Shown: piece after piece, positions 25,305 through 33,770 of the stretch
Layout of the letters: the number at the start of each line of letters is the position of its first letter
Numbering within the stretch: position 1 is the stretch's first letter
From: Caldifarciminota bacterium
Lineage (GTDB): Bacteria > Hydrothermota > UBA3073 > JACQXS01
NCBI GenBank assembly: GCA_023129235.1
Contig: JAGMCN010000059.1
Location: forward strand, 1 to 37,979
Length of the DNA: 37,979 nt
Direction: 5' to 3'
The notes under the pieces: model-generated
The model's database searches: none
What the model was told of the DNA's origin: nothing
What the model saw: only the letters and a program-made list of their open reading frames with translations
Position numbers and translations under genes: made by a program

Positions 25305-26060
25305 TTAATACATCCTCCCTGCCAACCACTTATTAAAGACGTAGGTACACAGGGCAACTTTAATTGTACAACCAAGTTCCTGGCTATGTTTTGAGCCTAG
25401 GAACCACGAGAGTTCCTGCTTCAGTTCTTCTATACTATATCTCGTGAGTTTCTTCTTGAGTAACGCACCCTCTATTGCTCCTGAGATTTCAGGCTTGAAT
25501 CCCTTGATCTCATTACATGCTGTATAAAAGAAATCAATTAGTTCCTTCACTCCTGAGCTTTTTGTATTCTCGGGTACATCAGGAGATTTATCGACTGATA
25601 AAAGGTTATTAGTATTTGGTTTATTAGTATATGGTTGAATGTTGTTCTGTGTCAACACCCCTGTTGTTCTAGAACCATACCCCCGTTGTTTTGTATCAAC
25701 ACTATCTACTAATTGATCAAACTTCTCTAGAATTCGGACAAAGAGGCGACTCCCCTTTTCCTTTGGCTCTTGATAGGATTGAATGAATCCTGCGGTCTCC
25801 AACTTTTTAATCCTTCTTGAGATAGCAGCTTTGTTTTTAATCTCGAGAATTGGTAATTCTCGGATGAGCTGGTTTAAATTTATCCAGGTGAAATCATAAT
25901 TCTTACCATCTGATTTTTCAGGTAAACTCATCCTTATCATTTTCTTAGAACCTGAACGGCAAAAACTACCTATAGAGGATAAGATGGCCGCATCTTTAAT
26001 ATCACATCCTGGAGCAATTTGTCTAAAGACATATTGATTTATAACAATAATCCATTTCAT
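25305..26060 (-). CDS. Winged-helix replication/regulatory protein
   Basis: KNKAAISRRIKKLETAGFIQSYQEPKEKGSRLFVRI wHTH; phage replication-initiator-like layout. Confidence 0.65.
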   Translation of the reverse strand: MKWIIVINQYVFRQIAPGCDIKDAAILSSIGSFCRSGSKKMIRMSLPEKSDGKNYDFTWINLNQLIRELPILEIKNKAAISRRIKKLETAGFIQSYQEPKEKGSRLFVRILEKFDQLVDSVDTKQRGYGSRTTGVLTQNNIQPYTNKPNTNNLLSVDKSPDVPENTKSSGVKELIDFFYTACNEIKGFKPEISGAIEGALLKKKLTRYSIEELKQELSWFLGSKHSQELGCTIKVALCTYVFNKWLAGRMY

Positions 26061-26306
26061 TTAAATTTTTGGAACTTTAATGTGTGTAGCGATCTTAGCT
26101 TCTTCAGCATTTAATTTAATAATACCAACTAGCAATCCAGCTCCCTGAAACAAAACATCAGGAATTTCAAATTCTACCCCAAAAGAAACAGTAGGAATAA
26201 ATCTATTGCCTACTTTTAAAGGTGCGTAGTTTGGTTTCTCTGAAGCTTCAGTTTTTATTGCTCCCCTCTTCGTTTTCCCTATTCGTAAGTAAATTACAGT
26301 TTTCAT
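26061..26306 (-). CDS. Hypothetical protein
   Basis: ORF. Confidence 0.55.
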   Translation of the reverse strand: MKTVIYLRIGKTKRGAIKTEASEKPNYAPLKVGNRFIPTVSFGVEFEIPDVLFQGAGLLVGIIKLNAEEAKIATHIKVPKI

Positions 26307-26307
26307 T

Positions 26308-26321
26308 GGAAGTTAACTTCC
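26308..26321 (-). promoter_or_regulatory. Stop-codon-anchored palindrome GGAAGTTAACTTCC (copy 2)
   Basis: Fills the spacer between TAG stop of 26321-26650 and ATG of 26061-26306. Confidence 0.65.
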
Positions 26322-26650
26322 TATTCAACAGGAATTATCTCTGGGTTTAGCTGTCGTTTTGTCCAGACTATTATCCAACGGTCTATAAATTCTGGGCATG
26401 GGTACTGTTTAAATTGCCGGATTGCTTCAGCTATATGTGACTTACCTAATTTGCTCTGCCAAAGAATGAACTCTTCATTGCTAACGGCTAAACCATCGGC
26501 GCCTAAGAGATCTCTTTTAATGAATATTACTCGACCTTTGGTATAGATTCTCTGCATTTTCTCCATATACTCAACATAGTAACCTTTATTCTGAAGGTAT
26601 TTCTTTGTTTTTAATTTATAGTAATTACCTGTTTTAACTGTCGTTACCAT
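26321..26650 (-). CDS. PD-(D/E)XK nuclease-like protein (resolvase/VRR-like)
   Basis: YYVEYMEKMQRIYTKGRVIFIKRDLLGADGLAVSNEEFILWQSKLGKSHIAEAIRQFKQYP. Confidence 0.6.
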   Translation of the reverse strand: MVTTVKTGNYYKLKTKKYLQNKGYYVEYMEKMQRIYTKGRVIFIKRDLLGADGLAVSNEEFILWQSKLGKSHIAEAIRQFKQYPCPEFIDRWIIVWTKRQLNPEIIPVE

Positions 26651-26933
26651 AATAATGTTGGAAGACCGTAGGAAAAGCTCGGTCCCTGTATAGAAGCATT
26701 AATTTTTTTTCTAGAAGGAGTATAAGATTATCAAGATCTTCGAGATTCATAGCGTCAAAGGTATTGAAACCTAGAAGTCCTCTATAGATCTTTCTTTTCT
26801 CATGTATACTTTTAAGCGTGGTATTAGCTTTACCTCGTTCTATTCTACAAATTTCTTCTACGATTACATCAATTCTTTTTCTTTTATGTCCGAATTTTAC
26901 CCAATAGGGGATTTTCTTCTTATCTTCAGCCAT
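26634..26933 (-). CDS. Hypothetical protein
   Basis: ORF. Confidence 0.55.
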   Translation of the reverse strand: MAEDKKKIPYWVKFGHKRKRIDVIVEEICRIERGKANTTLKSIHEKRKIYRGLLGFNTFDAMNLEDLDNLILLLEKKLMLLYRDRAFPTVFQHYYGNDS

Positions 26934-27280
26934 ATAGCATCGAGTCTTTTAACATGTAATTTATACCATTCAAGGGTTAAGTAGGGAGGCTTTGGCTCAT
27001 TAACTTTTTTTAATTGTAATCGTTTCCACCAAGCCTGTCCCTTATTCTTAATAATCTTAGCTTTAATACCTTCAGTATTTACTTTCTCATGACAGCGGCG
27101 ACATAATACAACACCATTATCTTTATCATATCTTAACCAAGGATAAATACTCTTAGGATAAAAATGGTGGACTTCGGCGCCCGCTTCGTCTAGACAAGCC
27201 TCACAGAAAGGTTTATAGTAAATTCTTTGGTATAAGGCATCAGCTATTCTTCGATAGTGATCCTTTCCTTCCTTCTTCAT
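26897..27280 (-). CDS. HNH endonuclease
   Basis: CEACLDEAGAEVHHFYPKSIYPWLRYDKDNGVVLCRRCHEKVN. Confidence 0.85.
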   Translation of the reverse strand: MKKEGKDHYRRIADALYQRIYYKPFCEACLDEAGAEVHHFYPKSIYPWLRYDKDNGVVLCRRCHEKVNTEGIKAKIIKNKGQAWWKRLQLKKVNEPKPPYLTLEWYKLHVKRLDAIWLKIRRKSPIG

Positions 27281-27507
27281 TACTCTTTCTTTGTTTTCTT
27301 TTTTTTGAGATTTTTAATTTCATCTGCTACCAACGTAGCGCATTCCTCGCAAAGAGTTTGAACATCTTTTCCCTTCTGTTTCATTCCTGGCATAGGACTC
27401 ACTTTAGGATCCATAATAGGAAAAATCCATTTCTCTAGCATGAATCCGCCCTGAAGCTCAGATTCTTTTATATCATGACCACATATATCACAGATTATTT
27501 TAATCAT
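27280..27507 (-). CDS. Small zinc-binding protein
   Basis: CDICGHDI...LCEECA. Confidence 0.65.
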   Translation of the reverse strand: MIKIICDICGHDIKESELQGGFMLEKWIFPIMDPKVSPMPGMKQKGKDVQTLCEECATLVADEIKNLKKKKTKKE

Positions 27508-27529
27508 AATGTTATTGATTGTTATGCTT

Positions 27530-27802
27530 TTAATTTTTACGAAAGAGTTTTCTAATTTTCTTAAAGATCCTAGATCCCAATGAGTATTTTTTCTCTGGGG
27601 CCTTGGAGAGAGATGATTTCAATTCAATTTTCTTCTCAGGCTTGAGGATATTTATAAGTTCCGGTTTCTTATTTCTTTGCGCATAATAACCCTCTAGAGC
27701 TCCAGTTCTCTTTAAATAAAGAAATCTCTTTCTCCTAGCATGAGTATATATTCCCCGCTTGATCTGAATCCTCTGTCTAATCTGTTCCTTATTTTTTTTC
27801 AT
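27530..27802 (-). CDS. Hypothetical basic protein
   Basis: ORF. Confidence 0.55.
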   Translation of the reverse strand: MKKNKEQIRQRIQIKRGIYTHARRKRFLYLKRTGALEGYYAQRNKKPELINILKPEKKIELKSSLSKAPEKKYSLGSRIFKKIRKLFRKN

Positions 27803-28397
27803 CTCTTATAACTTTGATTTTCCAATGAGAATGTTTTACACACATTGGCTTAGAAGATCTTGCACCACAGCCTGGACACTTCCAGAATAAAACCTCATTC
27901 TCATGCTTGCAATCAAGTTTATCTCCTATCTCTTTATCCTTTCCTTTCACTGCAAGAATAAGATCTTGAACTGTAAGATCCGCCGCCTTTCCTAACCAAT
28001 CCTGAATCTCATCTTCAGTCTTAGCTTTCGCACAAAGTGGAGCGATGATATCAAGTTTGGTCCATCCTATAGGAGCGATATCTGTATCCATCCTATCAAG
28101 CTTTTCAATAAAGACCTTAAATATTCTTATTAAGCTATCTGCGGTTCTCCTTCGACTTTGTGGGGTACTTCCTGGGATAGGAAGATCTGGTCTACTGCAA
28201 AATTGTGCCCAGGTCCATTCATGCGCTAAATCTTCCCCTATATAGGTCTTCTTAGATTTAATCGTGAGCAAGGTCTCACCTGCCTTCAGGAAGCCTAGTT
28301 GCCCCATCAGAAGTGATTTCTTAAGGATCTCGACCAATTTCCCATGCTCGGTTGCAATACTTATTAAAGCTTTGTCTAATTTATCTTCTTGAATCAT
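27789..28397 (-). CDS. Hypothetical protein with C-terminal zinc ribbon
   Basis: CKHENEVLFWKCPGCGARSSKPMC. Confidence 0.65.
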   Translation of the reverse strand: MIQEDKLDKALISIATEHGKLVEILKKSLLMGQLGFLKAGETLLTIKSKKTYIGEDLAHEWTWAQFCSRPDLPIPGSTPQSRRRTADSLIRIFKVFIEKLDRMDTDIAPIGWTKLDIIAPLCAKAKTEDEIQDWLGKAADLTVQDLILAVKGKDKEIGDKLDCKHENEVLFWKCPGCGARSSKPMCVKHSHWKIKVIRDEKK

Positions 28398-28401
28398 AAA
28401 T

Positions 28402-29184
28402 TTAGAATGGAATATCTTTTATATCTATCTCCTTCTCTCCATTCTTTTCTTTTTCAGATCCTTCTTCTGTTTGAATTACACTCTCGGTGGCAGGTTTCTC
28501 TTCAGGTTCTTTTCTTTGTTGGCCATATGATTGATCTGCAGATTCTATATTCATAGCAACTTCTTTTATTTTCTCTGATATAGATTCAATATCAGTCTTT
28601 TTGCTCTTTGCGAAATCCATTACATAGTAACTTAGGCCGCCTTCATTAGTTTCTTGATGACAAGTAATCTGAGTTTCATATTGAAAGATATGCTCACCAG
28701 TTCCAAAATCTCTATAATATTCGAAGAGCGAAGCTAAACTTTTACCACCTACTCGTAACTTGACTACATCACCATCAAATAGAAAATAAAGATTTTGTTT
28801 TAATCGAAGATTGGAATATTTTTCTCTTAATGCGCTCCCGGTTCCATGGTCTATTAATCTTGATTTTGTGCTTCCTCTGGCTTCAAATAGAACTAAATCA
28901 TCATTCCTTGAGTTATGTTCATTGGTATACATTCTAATAGGATCGCCGCCTCCTTTCTCATAAGCTGAATATACTCTTCGTATCTTAAGAATAACTCCAT
29001 GAGCTTTATCTCCTAATTCTTTTGGAACATAGTTACCTTCAGAATCTGGAGTTAATAATCCAAACTTACCGGTATTGCCATTAAACTTCAGAAGAGGCAC
29101 AGTATATTTAAAACTCTTTACTGTAGACTCTCCTGACAAATTAGCTAACTCATCTAAATCAACTTTTACATTTTTCTTAGGCAT
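28402..29184 (-). CDS. Putative phage ssDNA-binding protein
   Basis: Long acidic/disordered tail ending EIDIKDIPF like bacterial SSB C-terminal tip; next to recombination-type nuclease. Confidence 0.6.
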   Translation of the reverse strand: MPKKNVKVDLDELANLSGESTVKSFKYTVPLLKFNGNTGKFGLLTPDSEGNYVPKELGDKAHGVILKIRRVYSAYEKGGGDPIRMYTNEHNSRNDDLVLFEARGSTKSRLIDHGTGSALREKYSNLRLKQNLYFLFDGDVVKLRVGGKSLASLFEYYRDFGTGEHIFQYETQITCHQETNEGGLSYYVMDFAKSKKTDIESISEKIKEVAMNIESADQSYGQQRKEPEEKPATESVIQTEEGSEKEKNGEKEIDIKDIPF

Positions 29185-29911
29185 ATTTTTGAATCACTTG
29201 TTTAAAGTTAAGTTTTGATTTTTCGACCTTTTTACAAACGTCTTTATAATTACAGAATTTGCATAACCAGGTTTTATCTACAGGCGGAATCTTTTTTTTC
29301 TCCCAGTATTTATTTAAAGTTTTAAGTTCGTCTGTTACTTTCTTGAATCGTTCTTTTTTAAATAGGAAAGAAAATTCTTCTCGAACTCCTCCTCCTCTAT
29401 CAACATAATAAATTCTTGCTTCTTTAAGATCCGGCCATTTCTTCTTAGCAAAATATACATAGGAAGCTAATTGTTGTTTCTGAAAATTTTCTACCTGTTC
29501 TCCTTTAGATTTTCTAGATCTTCTAAAGAATGCTTCTGGTCTTTGAGTTTTTATATCTATTAATACTTTCTCTCCCTGGAGCTCAATCAGAAGATCAAAT
29601 CGTCCTGAGTACTTTAGTTTTTTATCTCTTAGGCGTTCTTCACAAGCAATAAGAACTCCCATTGATTTTGCTGCTTTCTCTCTCCAGGCATGGCCCGCAT
29701 TTCCATCTTGAGCCACAAATCGAATACGATAGGGAGTTGGATTTGAAACACTAAGTCCCATTCTTCGAAAATAATGTTTTCTCATACAGAGACCTAAAGA
29801 TGAAGCATGCCACCAATCATTATCTCTATGCATTCCAAACTCTTTTTCTCTTCTATCCAAAAAAGATCGGAGGACTTCATCGAACGATCTAAAGTTATTT
29901 GTCTTTTTCAT
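29177..29911 (-). CDS. Cas4/RecB-like PD-(D/E)XK nuclease
   Basis: YSGRFDLLIELQGEKVLIDIKT...QQLASYVYFAKK...LCKFCNYKDVCKK. Confidence 0.85.
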   Translation of the reverse strand: MKKTNNFRSFDEVLRSFLDRREKEFGMHRDNDWWHASSLGLCMRKHYFRRMGLSVSNPTPYRIRFVAQDGNAGHAWREKAAKSMGVLIACEERLRDKKLKYSGRFDLLIELQGEKVLIDIKTQRPEAFFRRSRKSKGEQVENFQKQQLASYVYFAKKKWPDLKEARIYYVDRGGGVREEFSFLFKKERFKKVTDELKTLNKYWEKKKIPPVDKTWLCKFCNYKDVCKKVEKSKLNFKQVIQKYA

Positions 29912-30068
29912 CTGACTTAGTAACTATCTTATAAAATTGGGAAAGACCGACTTTTAATATTTCACAAAGATCGCTCATAGATAATTCACTTTTATATTTT
30001 TCCCAACTGGATTTATAAATCTCTGATCGATATTTGCTTAGTCTTCGTGATATAAATTTCTCTGCCAT
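29895..30068 (-). CDS. Small HTH-like protein (start corrected to MAEKF)
   Basis: LSMSDLCEILKVGLSQFYKIV; ORF-track start codon is GTG upstream of the likely ATG. Confidence 0.55.
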   Translation of the reverse strand: MAEKFISRRLSKYRSEIYKSSWEKYKSELSMSDLCEILKVGLSQFYKIVTKSDEKDK

Positions 30069-30097
30069 AGTTTTACACTTATTTTCCACTTATCTTT

Positions 30098-30126
30098 ATA
30101 TTAATAAAATCAAGAAAGGTTGTCAA
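30098..30126 (-). promoter_or_regulatory. Sigma70-type promoter
   Basis: Minus TTGACA (30121-30126), 17-nt spacer, TAATAT (30098-30103). Confidence 0.7.
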
Positions 30127-30129
30127 GTT

Positions 30130-30576
30130 TTATTTTCCTTTCTTTACTTGGTCCCAAAGTGTTTTATCTTCTTTTGGATCTCCTGTATGAATAGAGATTC
30201 CAGTTTGTTTTTCAAGTTGATCTTCCTCTCCCTTAGTCATAGGAGGGCGGTAATTAGGATCGATATCAGTTATCTCTTCAGCCTTACAAATAATCTCTTC
30301 CAAGTCAATGAAATAAATCTCATCTTCTTTGAATTCCCCTTTAAAATTCTTTACTCCATACTCTGGAAAGAGAACATACTCTTTTGGTTTAAGTCCCTGA
30401 ACTTCAGGTCCTAGGGCAATAATCTGGCCCAAATAAAATCGGCCTTCTTTTAGCCGAAGTTTGTAAACTGACTCTGGGATTATAATCCCACTTCTTCGTT
30501 TTGATGGAACCCAGAGAAGAGCTACTCGCTTTCCTAAGGGCTTGATCTTTTTGCCTTTTAAGTCGGAATACAACAT
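30130..30576 (-). CDS. GroES/Cpn10-like co-chaperonin
   Basis: KIKPLGKRVALLWVPSKRRSGIIIPES...GQIIALGPEVQGLKPKEYVLFPEYGV...IYFIDLEEIICKAE; internal ATG at 30576 more likely. Confidence 0.85.
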   Translation of the reverse strand: MLYSDLKGKKIKPLGKRVALLWVPSKRRSGIIIPESVYKLRLKEGRFYLGQIIALGPEVQGLKPKEYVLFPEYGVKNFKGEFKEDEIYFIDLEEIICKAEEITDIDPNYRPPMTKGEEDQLEKQTGISIHTGDPKEDKTLWDQVKKGK

Positions 30577-30583
30577 TGATTCC

Positions 30584-30613
30584 AGCATATCATACTTTCC
30601 AAATACTTGTCAA
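30584..30613 (-). promoter_or_regulatory. Sigma70-like promoter before the GroES gene
   Basis: Minus TTGACA (30608-30613), 18-nt spacer, TATGCT (30584-30589). Confidence 0.45.
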
Positions 30614-31380
30614 GTCCTATTTCTAAATAAGATCTTTTTTCCATCTTGAAGCCAATAATTTCCATTTATCTCTATTTTCTTTCCGTCCCATGTATAGTGG
30701 ATAGAAAGTTTAGGAAACATCTTCTGCAAGAAGATAGTCTTTACTCTAATCGGAGCCATTCCCATCCCAAAGTGAATAAGGAAGATTTCTTTAGGTGGGT
30801 TTCTAAGATTAGATATTTTCTTCAGAAGTTCATAGACACTTCCTTGACAATGACCATATCCTTTGTGATCAATAGGTCTTCTCATGGCAGCGGCACCTAG
30901 AAATAAAACATCGACGCCTGAGAGAATTTGAGGCATCAATGGAACTATACAATAATCTGGAAGCCAAACCATTTCTTTCTTATTCCAAAAAAACTTAAAG
31001 CCATACGTAAGAGTTGTTGATGAATGTAAAACAGGAAAAGGCCGGACCGAAAGCCCGTCTAATGGAGACTTACCTTTGATGAGCCGAAAGTTAACTTTAG
31101 AATTCTTTCTTTCGAGCTTTGGTATAAACGTTGCCGAAGGGACAAGAACTTCAGTACTTGATGGACATGTTGCAAATTGTTCAACATGATCATAGTGTAT
31201 ATGGGTTATTAAAAGATAATCTAATTTTGAACCCTCGAATCTATTTCCTATATCAATCTGAAGTAATTTCTTGTCCCATGAAATTTGGCAACTAGTATAC
31301 TTCTTTGCTAATCTAGATCTCCATTCCTTGGGAATAAACCCCATCGTTCCTATAATCTTTATAGACAGACCTTCAGTCAT
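30610..31380 (-). CDS. Metallo-beta-lactamase-fold hydrolase
   Basis: LLITHIHYDHVEQF, FPVLHSSTTLTYGF, IFLIHFG. Confidence 0.85.
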   Translation of the reverse strand: MTEGLSIKIIGTMGFIPKEWRSRLAKKYTSCQISWDKKLLQIDIGNRFEGSKLDYLLITHIHYDHVEQFATCPSSTEVLVPSATFIPKLERKNSKVNFRLIKGKSPLDGLSVRPFPVLHSSTTLTYGFKFFWNKKEMVWLPDYCIVPLMPQILSGVDVLFLGAAAMRRPIDHKGYGHCQGSVYELLKKISNLRNPPKEIFLIHFGMGMAPIRVKTIFLQKMFPKLSIHYTWDGKKIEINGNYWLQDGKKILFRNRT

Positions 31381-31394
31381 GGAAGTTAACTTCC
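31381..31394 (-). promoter_or_regulatory. Stop-codon-anchored palindrome GGAAGTTAACTTCC (copy 3)
   Basis: Between TAG stop of 31394-31690 and ATG of 30610-31380. Confidence 0.65.
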
Positions 31395-31690
31395 TATTTT
31401 GGAACCTTTGGAACTGCGATTTTCTTTCTAATAGGTTCTAATATCGTTTGAACGATAGTTTTATAGACTAAGAAACTGGCTCCTAATCCATATGCTAAAT
31501 ACTCTCCAAAAGTCTTCCAATCTACAGCTAGATCATCTGTATTCCAGATATAAAGAAAGACCACAATTATCACTATGATAAGAGCTACTAATCTTTTTCG
31601 ATCTTTATTAACACTCAAAGAAGGAAAAACTTTGAAGATCTCAGTAATTATCGAAGATATTAAACCTATGATAAATGCTGGTACCAACAT
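31394..31690 (-). CDS. Holin-like membrane protein
   Basis: Several hydrophobic segments; located among virion/lysis genes. Confidence 0.5.
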   Translation of the reverse strand: MLVPAFIIGLISSIITEIFKVFPSLSVNKDRKRLVALIIVIIVVFLYIWNTDDLAVDWKTFGEYLAYGLGASFLVYKTIVQTILEPIRKKIAVPKVPK

Positions 31691-31805
31691 GAGTTTAGGC
31701 GTATTTAATTATTTAAGCTCGACCTTTGTTTAACGAACTAGCAACCCAAAAGTAACCTACATTGATATAGGTTCAACCGAACTTATATTTTGGTTACCTT
31801 GGGGT

Positions 31806-33401
31806 CTAGATTCCATATAACAAAACGTAGAGCGTAAACGCGGCAGTCTGACTTGCAGATAAAGAAACAGTTAAGGTCCCATCTCCCGCCATTGGAAATA
31901 GGAAAACTTCGCCTGCTCCAGGACCTATAACATGAGTTGAGTTCTTCGCTTTGTTACCAGAATCATAAAGTTCAGCCCCAATACCATCTTGAATTTCAAT
32001 CTTAGCAGTATCTGCGCCACCTTCTAGATCAGGAATCATAAAAATAATTCTTTGAACATTCATGTTAAATCCTCTCATCAGTGTTGAAATACTAGTATGT
32101 CCAGCTGGGATCTCAATAGAATATTTATATCTGGCAACGGGCTTTCTTAAACTTTCAGTTCTTAAATCAAGAGTTTCTAATACTGCTTCTGGTAATGGAT
32201 AATACTTTAGATCTGTAAATCCAGCAATGGCTTCAGCGGTAAAGGATGAACTAGATGAACTACTGCAAGATGAACATGAACAGGAGCTAGAGCTGCTAAA
32301 AGACGAGGAAGAACTTGATGATGAGCAAGAAGAGGAACTACAACTACAAGATGAGCAGCTTGAAGAACAGGAACTACTGAATGATGAACTTGAGCAAGAT
32401 GAACAACTGCTGGAAAAACAGGAACTTGAAGAGCTGCAGCTTGAGCAACTAGAGCTTGAACAGCTTGAAGATGAACAGGATGAATTTGAGCTAGAACTTG
32501 AACTCGAAGACGCATCACCATATTCCTCAAAGAGGAGATCTCTGGTAGTATCTTCGGTCCAGCTTGATCCTGCATTTGCTGAATAACATCTAGCACCACC
32601 CGCATAAGTAGGAGAAGAAGCATCTGCTCGCCAGAGGCCTCGATTATCCAAATCAGCATTCGTGCTTACAACAATTGCATACTTGACTCCAGCATCTAGA
32701 AATGAGCCTGCGCCTAAAGTAATATCATACCATCCTACTCCACTTATCTCATTCAGATTCATAGTTCCAGAACATAAAGCTAGTCCTGTTGGAAGATTTA
32801 CATCTGTAGCATAAACTCCTACAGTTAACGTATTTGAGCCACTTCCCTCTCTATTTAGGTATAAGTTCACACACTTAACTACATGTGAGATAGAAGGAGT
32901 GAATGTCTGTGATTCCCATTCATTTCCGTAAAAACTAACATTATTATCATCTCCTGAAGTATAGTACTCAAATCTTGTTTCTCCTACGCAATAAGCTGAT
33001 GAACTTGAGCTCGAGCTGAAACTACTAGAGCAGCTGGAGCTACTAAAGCTAGAACTACAAGAGCTACTAAACGAAGAGCTACTACAACTGCTTGAGAAGG
33101 AGGATGAACAAGAACTACTAAATGAGCTTGAGCATGAGCTGCTACTAAAGGAACTTGAACAAGATGAACTACTACTAAAGGAGCTTGAACTAGAACTGAA
33201 ACTTGAGCTACACGAAGAGCAACTAGAACTACTTGAAGATCCAATGAAATATCTTGGAATTGACAGATTATGCTTTTGAAACCACCAACACAAATGAATG
33301 GGTTTCCAGGTTTCTAATGCATATCTAAATCTTACAAAGATCTTTGAAGATGAGTCTCTTTGATCAGAGTTACCGGTTTTCATATGCTTTACTGTGGGCA
33401 T
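31806..33401 (-). CDS. Ser/Cys-rich virion surface protein with lectin-like domain (start corrected to MPTVKH)
   Basis: SSSCSSSFSSS tracts; N-terminal WKPIHLCWWFQKHNLSIPRYFIG; domain FEYYTSGDDN...LLFEEYGD shared with 36474-37979. Confidence 0.75.
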   Translation of the reverse strand: MPTVKHMKTGNSDQRDSSSKIFVRFRYALETWKPIHLCWWFQKHNLSIPRYFIGSSSSSSCSSCSSSFSSSSSSFSSSSSCSSSFSSSSCSSSFSSSCSSSFSSSCSSSSFSSSCSSSFSSSSCSSSFSSSSSSSAYCVGETRFEYYTSGDDNNVSFYGNEWESQTFTPSISHVVKCVNLYLNREGSGSNTLTVGVYATDVNLPTGLALCSGTMNLNEISGVGWYDITLGAGSFLDAGVKYAIVVSTNADLDNRGLWRADASSPTYAGGARCYSANAGSSWTEDTTRDLLFEEYGDASSSSSSSSNSSCSSSSCSSSSCSSCSSSSSCFSSSCSSCSSSSFSSSCSSSCSSCSCSSSSCSSSSSSSSFSSSSSCSCSSCSSSSSSSFTAEAIAGFTDLKYYPLPEAVLETLDLRTESLRKPVARYKYSIEIPAGHTSISTLMRGFNMNVQRIIFMIPDLEGGADTAKIEIQDGIGAELYDSGNKAKNSTHVIGPGAGEVFLFPMAGDGTLTVSLSASQTAAFTLYVLLYGI

Positions 33402-33439
33402 GGTTAATAAATTAATAATTAATTGGATTCGACCTTTAT

Positions 33440-33763
33440 TTATAACAATTTGGTTAAGAGAGAAGAAACTATCGCAGTTACAATAACTGCCATAAAACCC
33501 CAAAGAAGTTTGGATTTTATACCTTCAATCTTCTTATCAGTATTTTCTATCTTCTTAACCATCTTATTTTCAATTTCTTTAAGACTATGTGGGATTCCAT
33601 TAAAGACCTGATGTCTAATAACTCCCAACTCATTTTTAATCCATTGCCTTTCCGCTTTTTCCTCAGCGCGGAAAGCCTTCAAATCTGATACATCCGCTTC
33701 TAACTTTTCAATCTTTCGGTTTTGATCCCTATCTTTATTTGATTTTGAATTAGAATTATTCAT
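33440..33763 (-). CDS. XhlA-like coiled-coil protein with C-terminal TM
   Basis: Coiled coil then SKLLWGFMAVIVTAIVSSLLTKLL. Confidence 0.6.
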   Translation of the reverse strand: MNNSNSKSNKDRDQNRKIEKLEADVSDLKAFRAEEKAERQWIKNELGVIRHQVFNGIPHSLKEIENKMVKKIENTDKKIEGIKSKLLWGFMAVIVTAIVSSLLTKLL

Positions 33764-33770
33764 TTTAAAA

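Noticed and set aside
32227-32586. Plus-strand E/L-rich ORF (and similar at 34178-34489)
   Set aside because: Antisense reading of the Ser-rich tracts (AGC/TCN on minus gives GCT/NGA on plus); no independent gene evidence.
32207-33244. Alternative minus-frame ORFs 32207-32659, 32984-33244 (also 34425-34631, 37013-37279)
   Set aside because: Frame-shifted readings of the Ser-rich repeats, low-complexity V/H/L composition.
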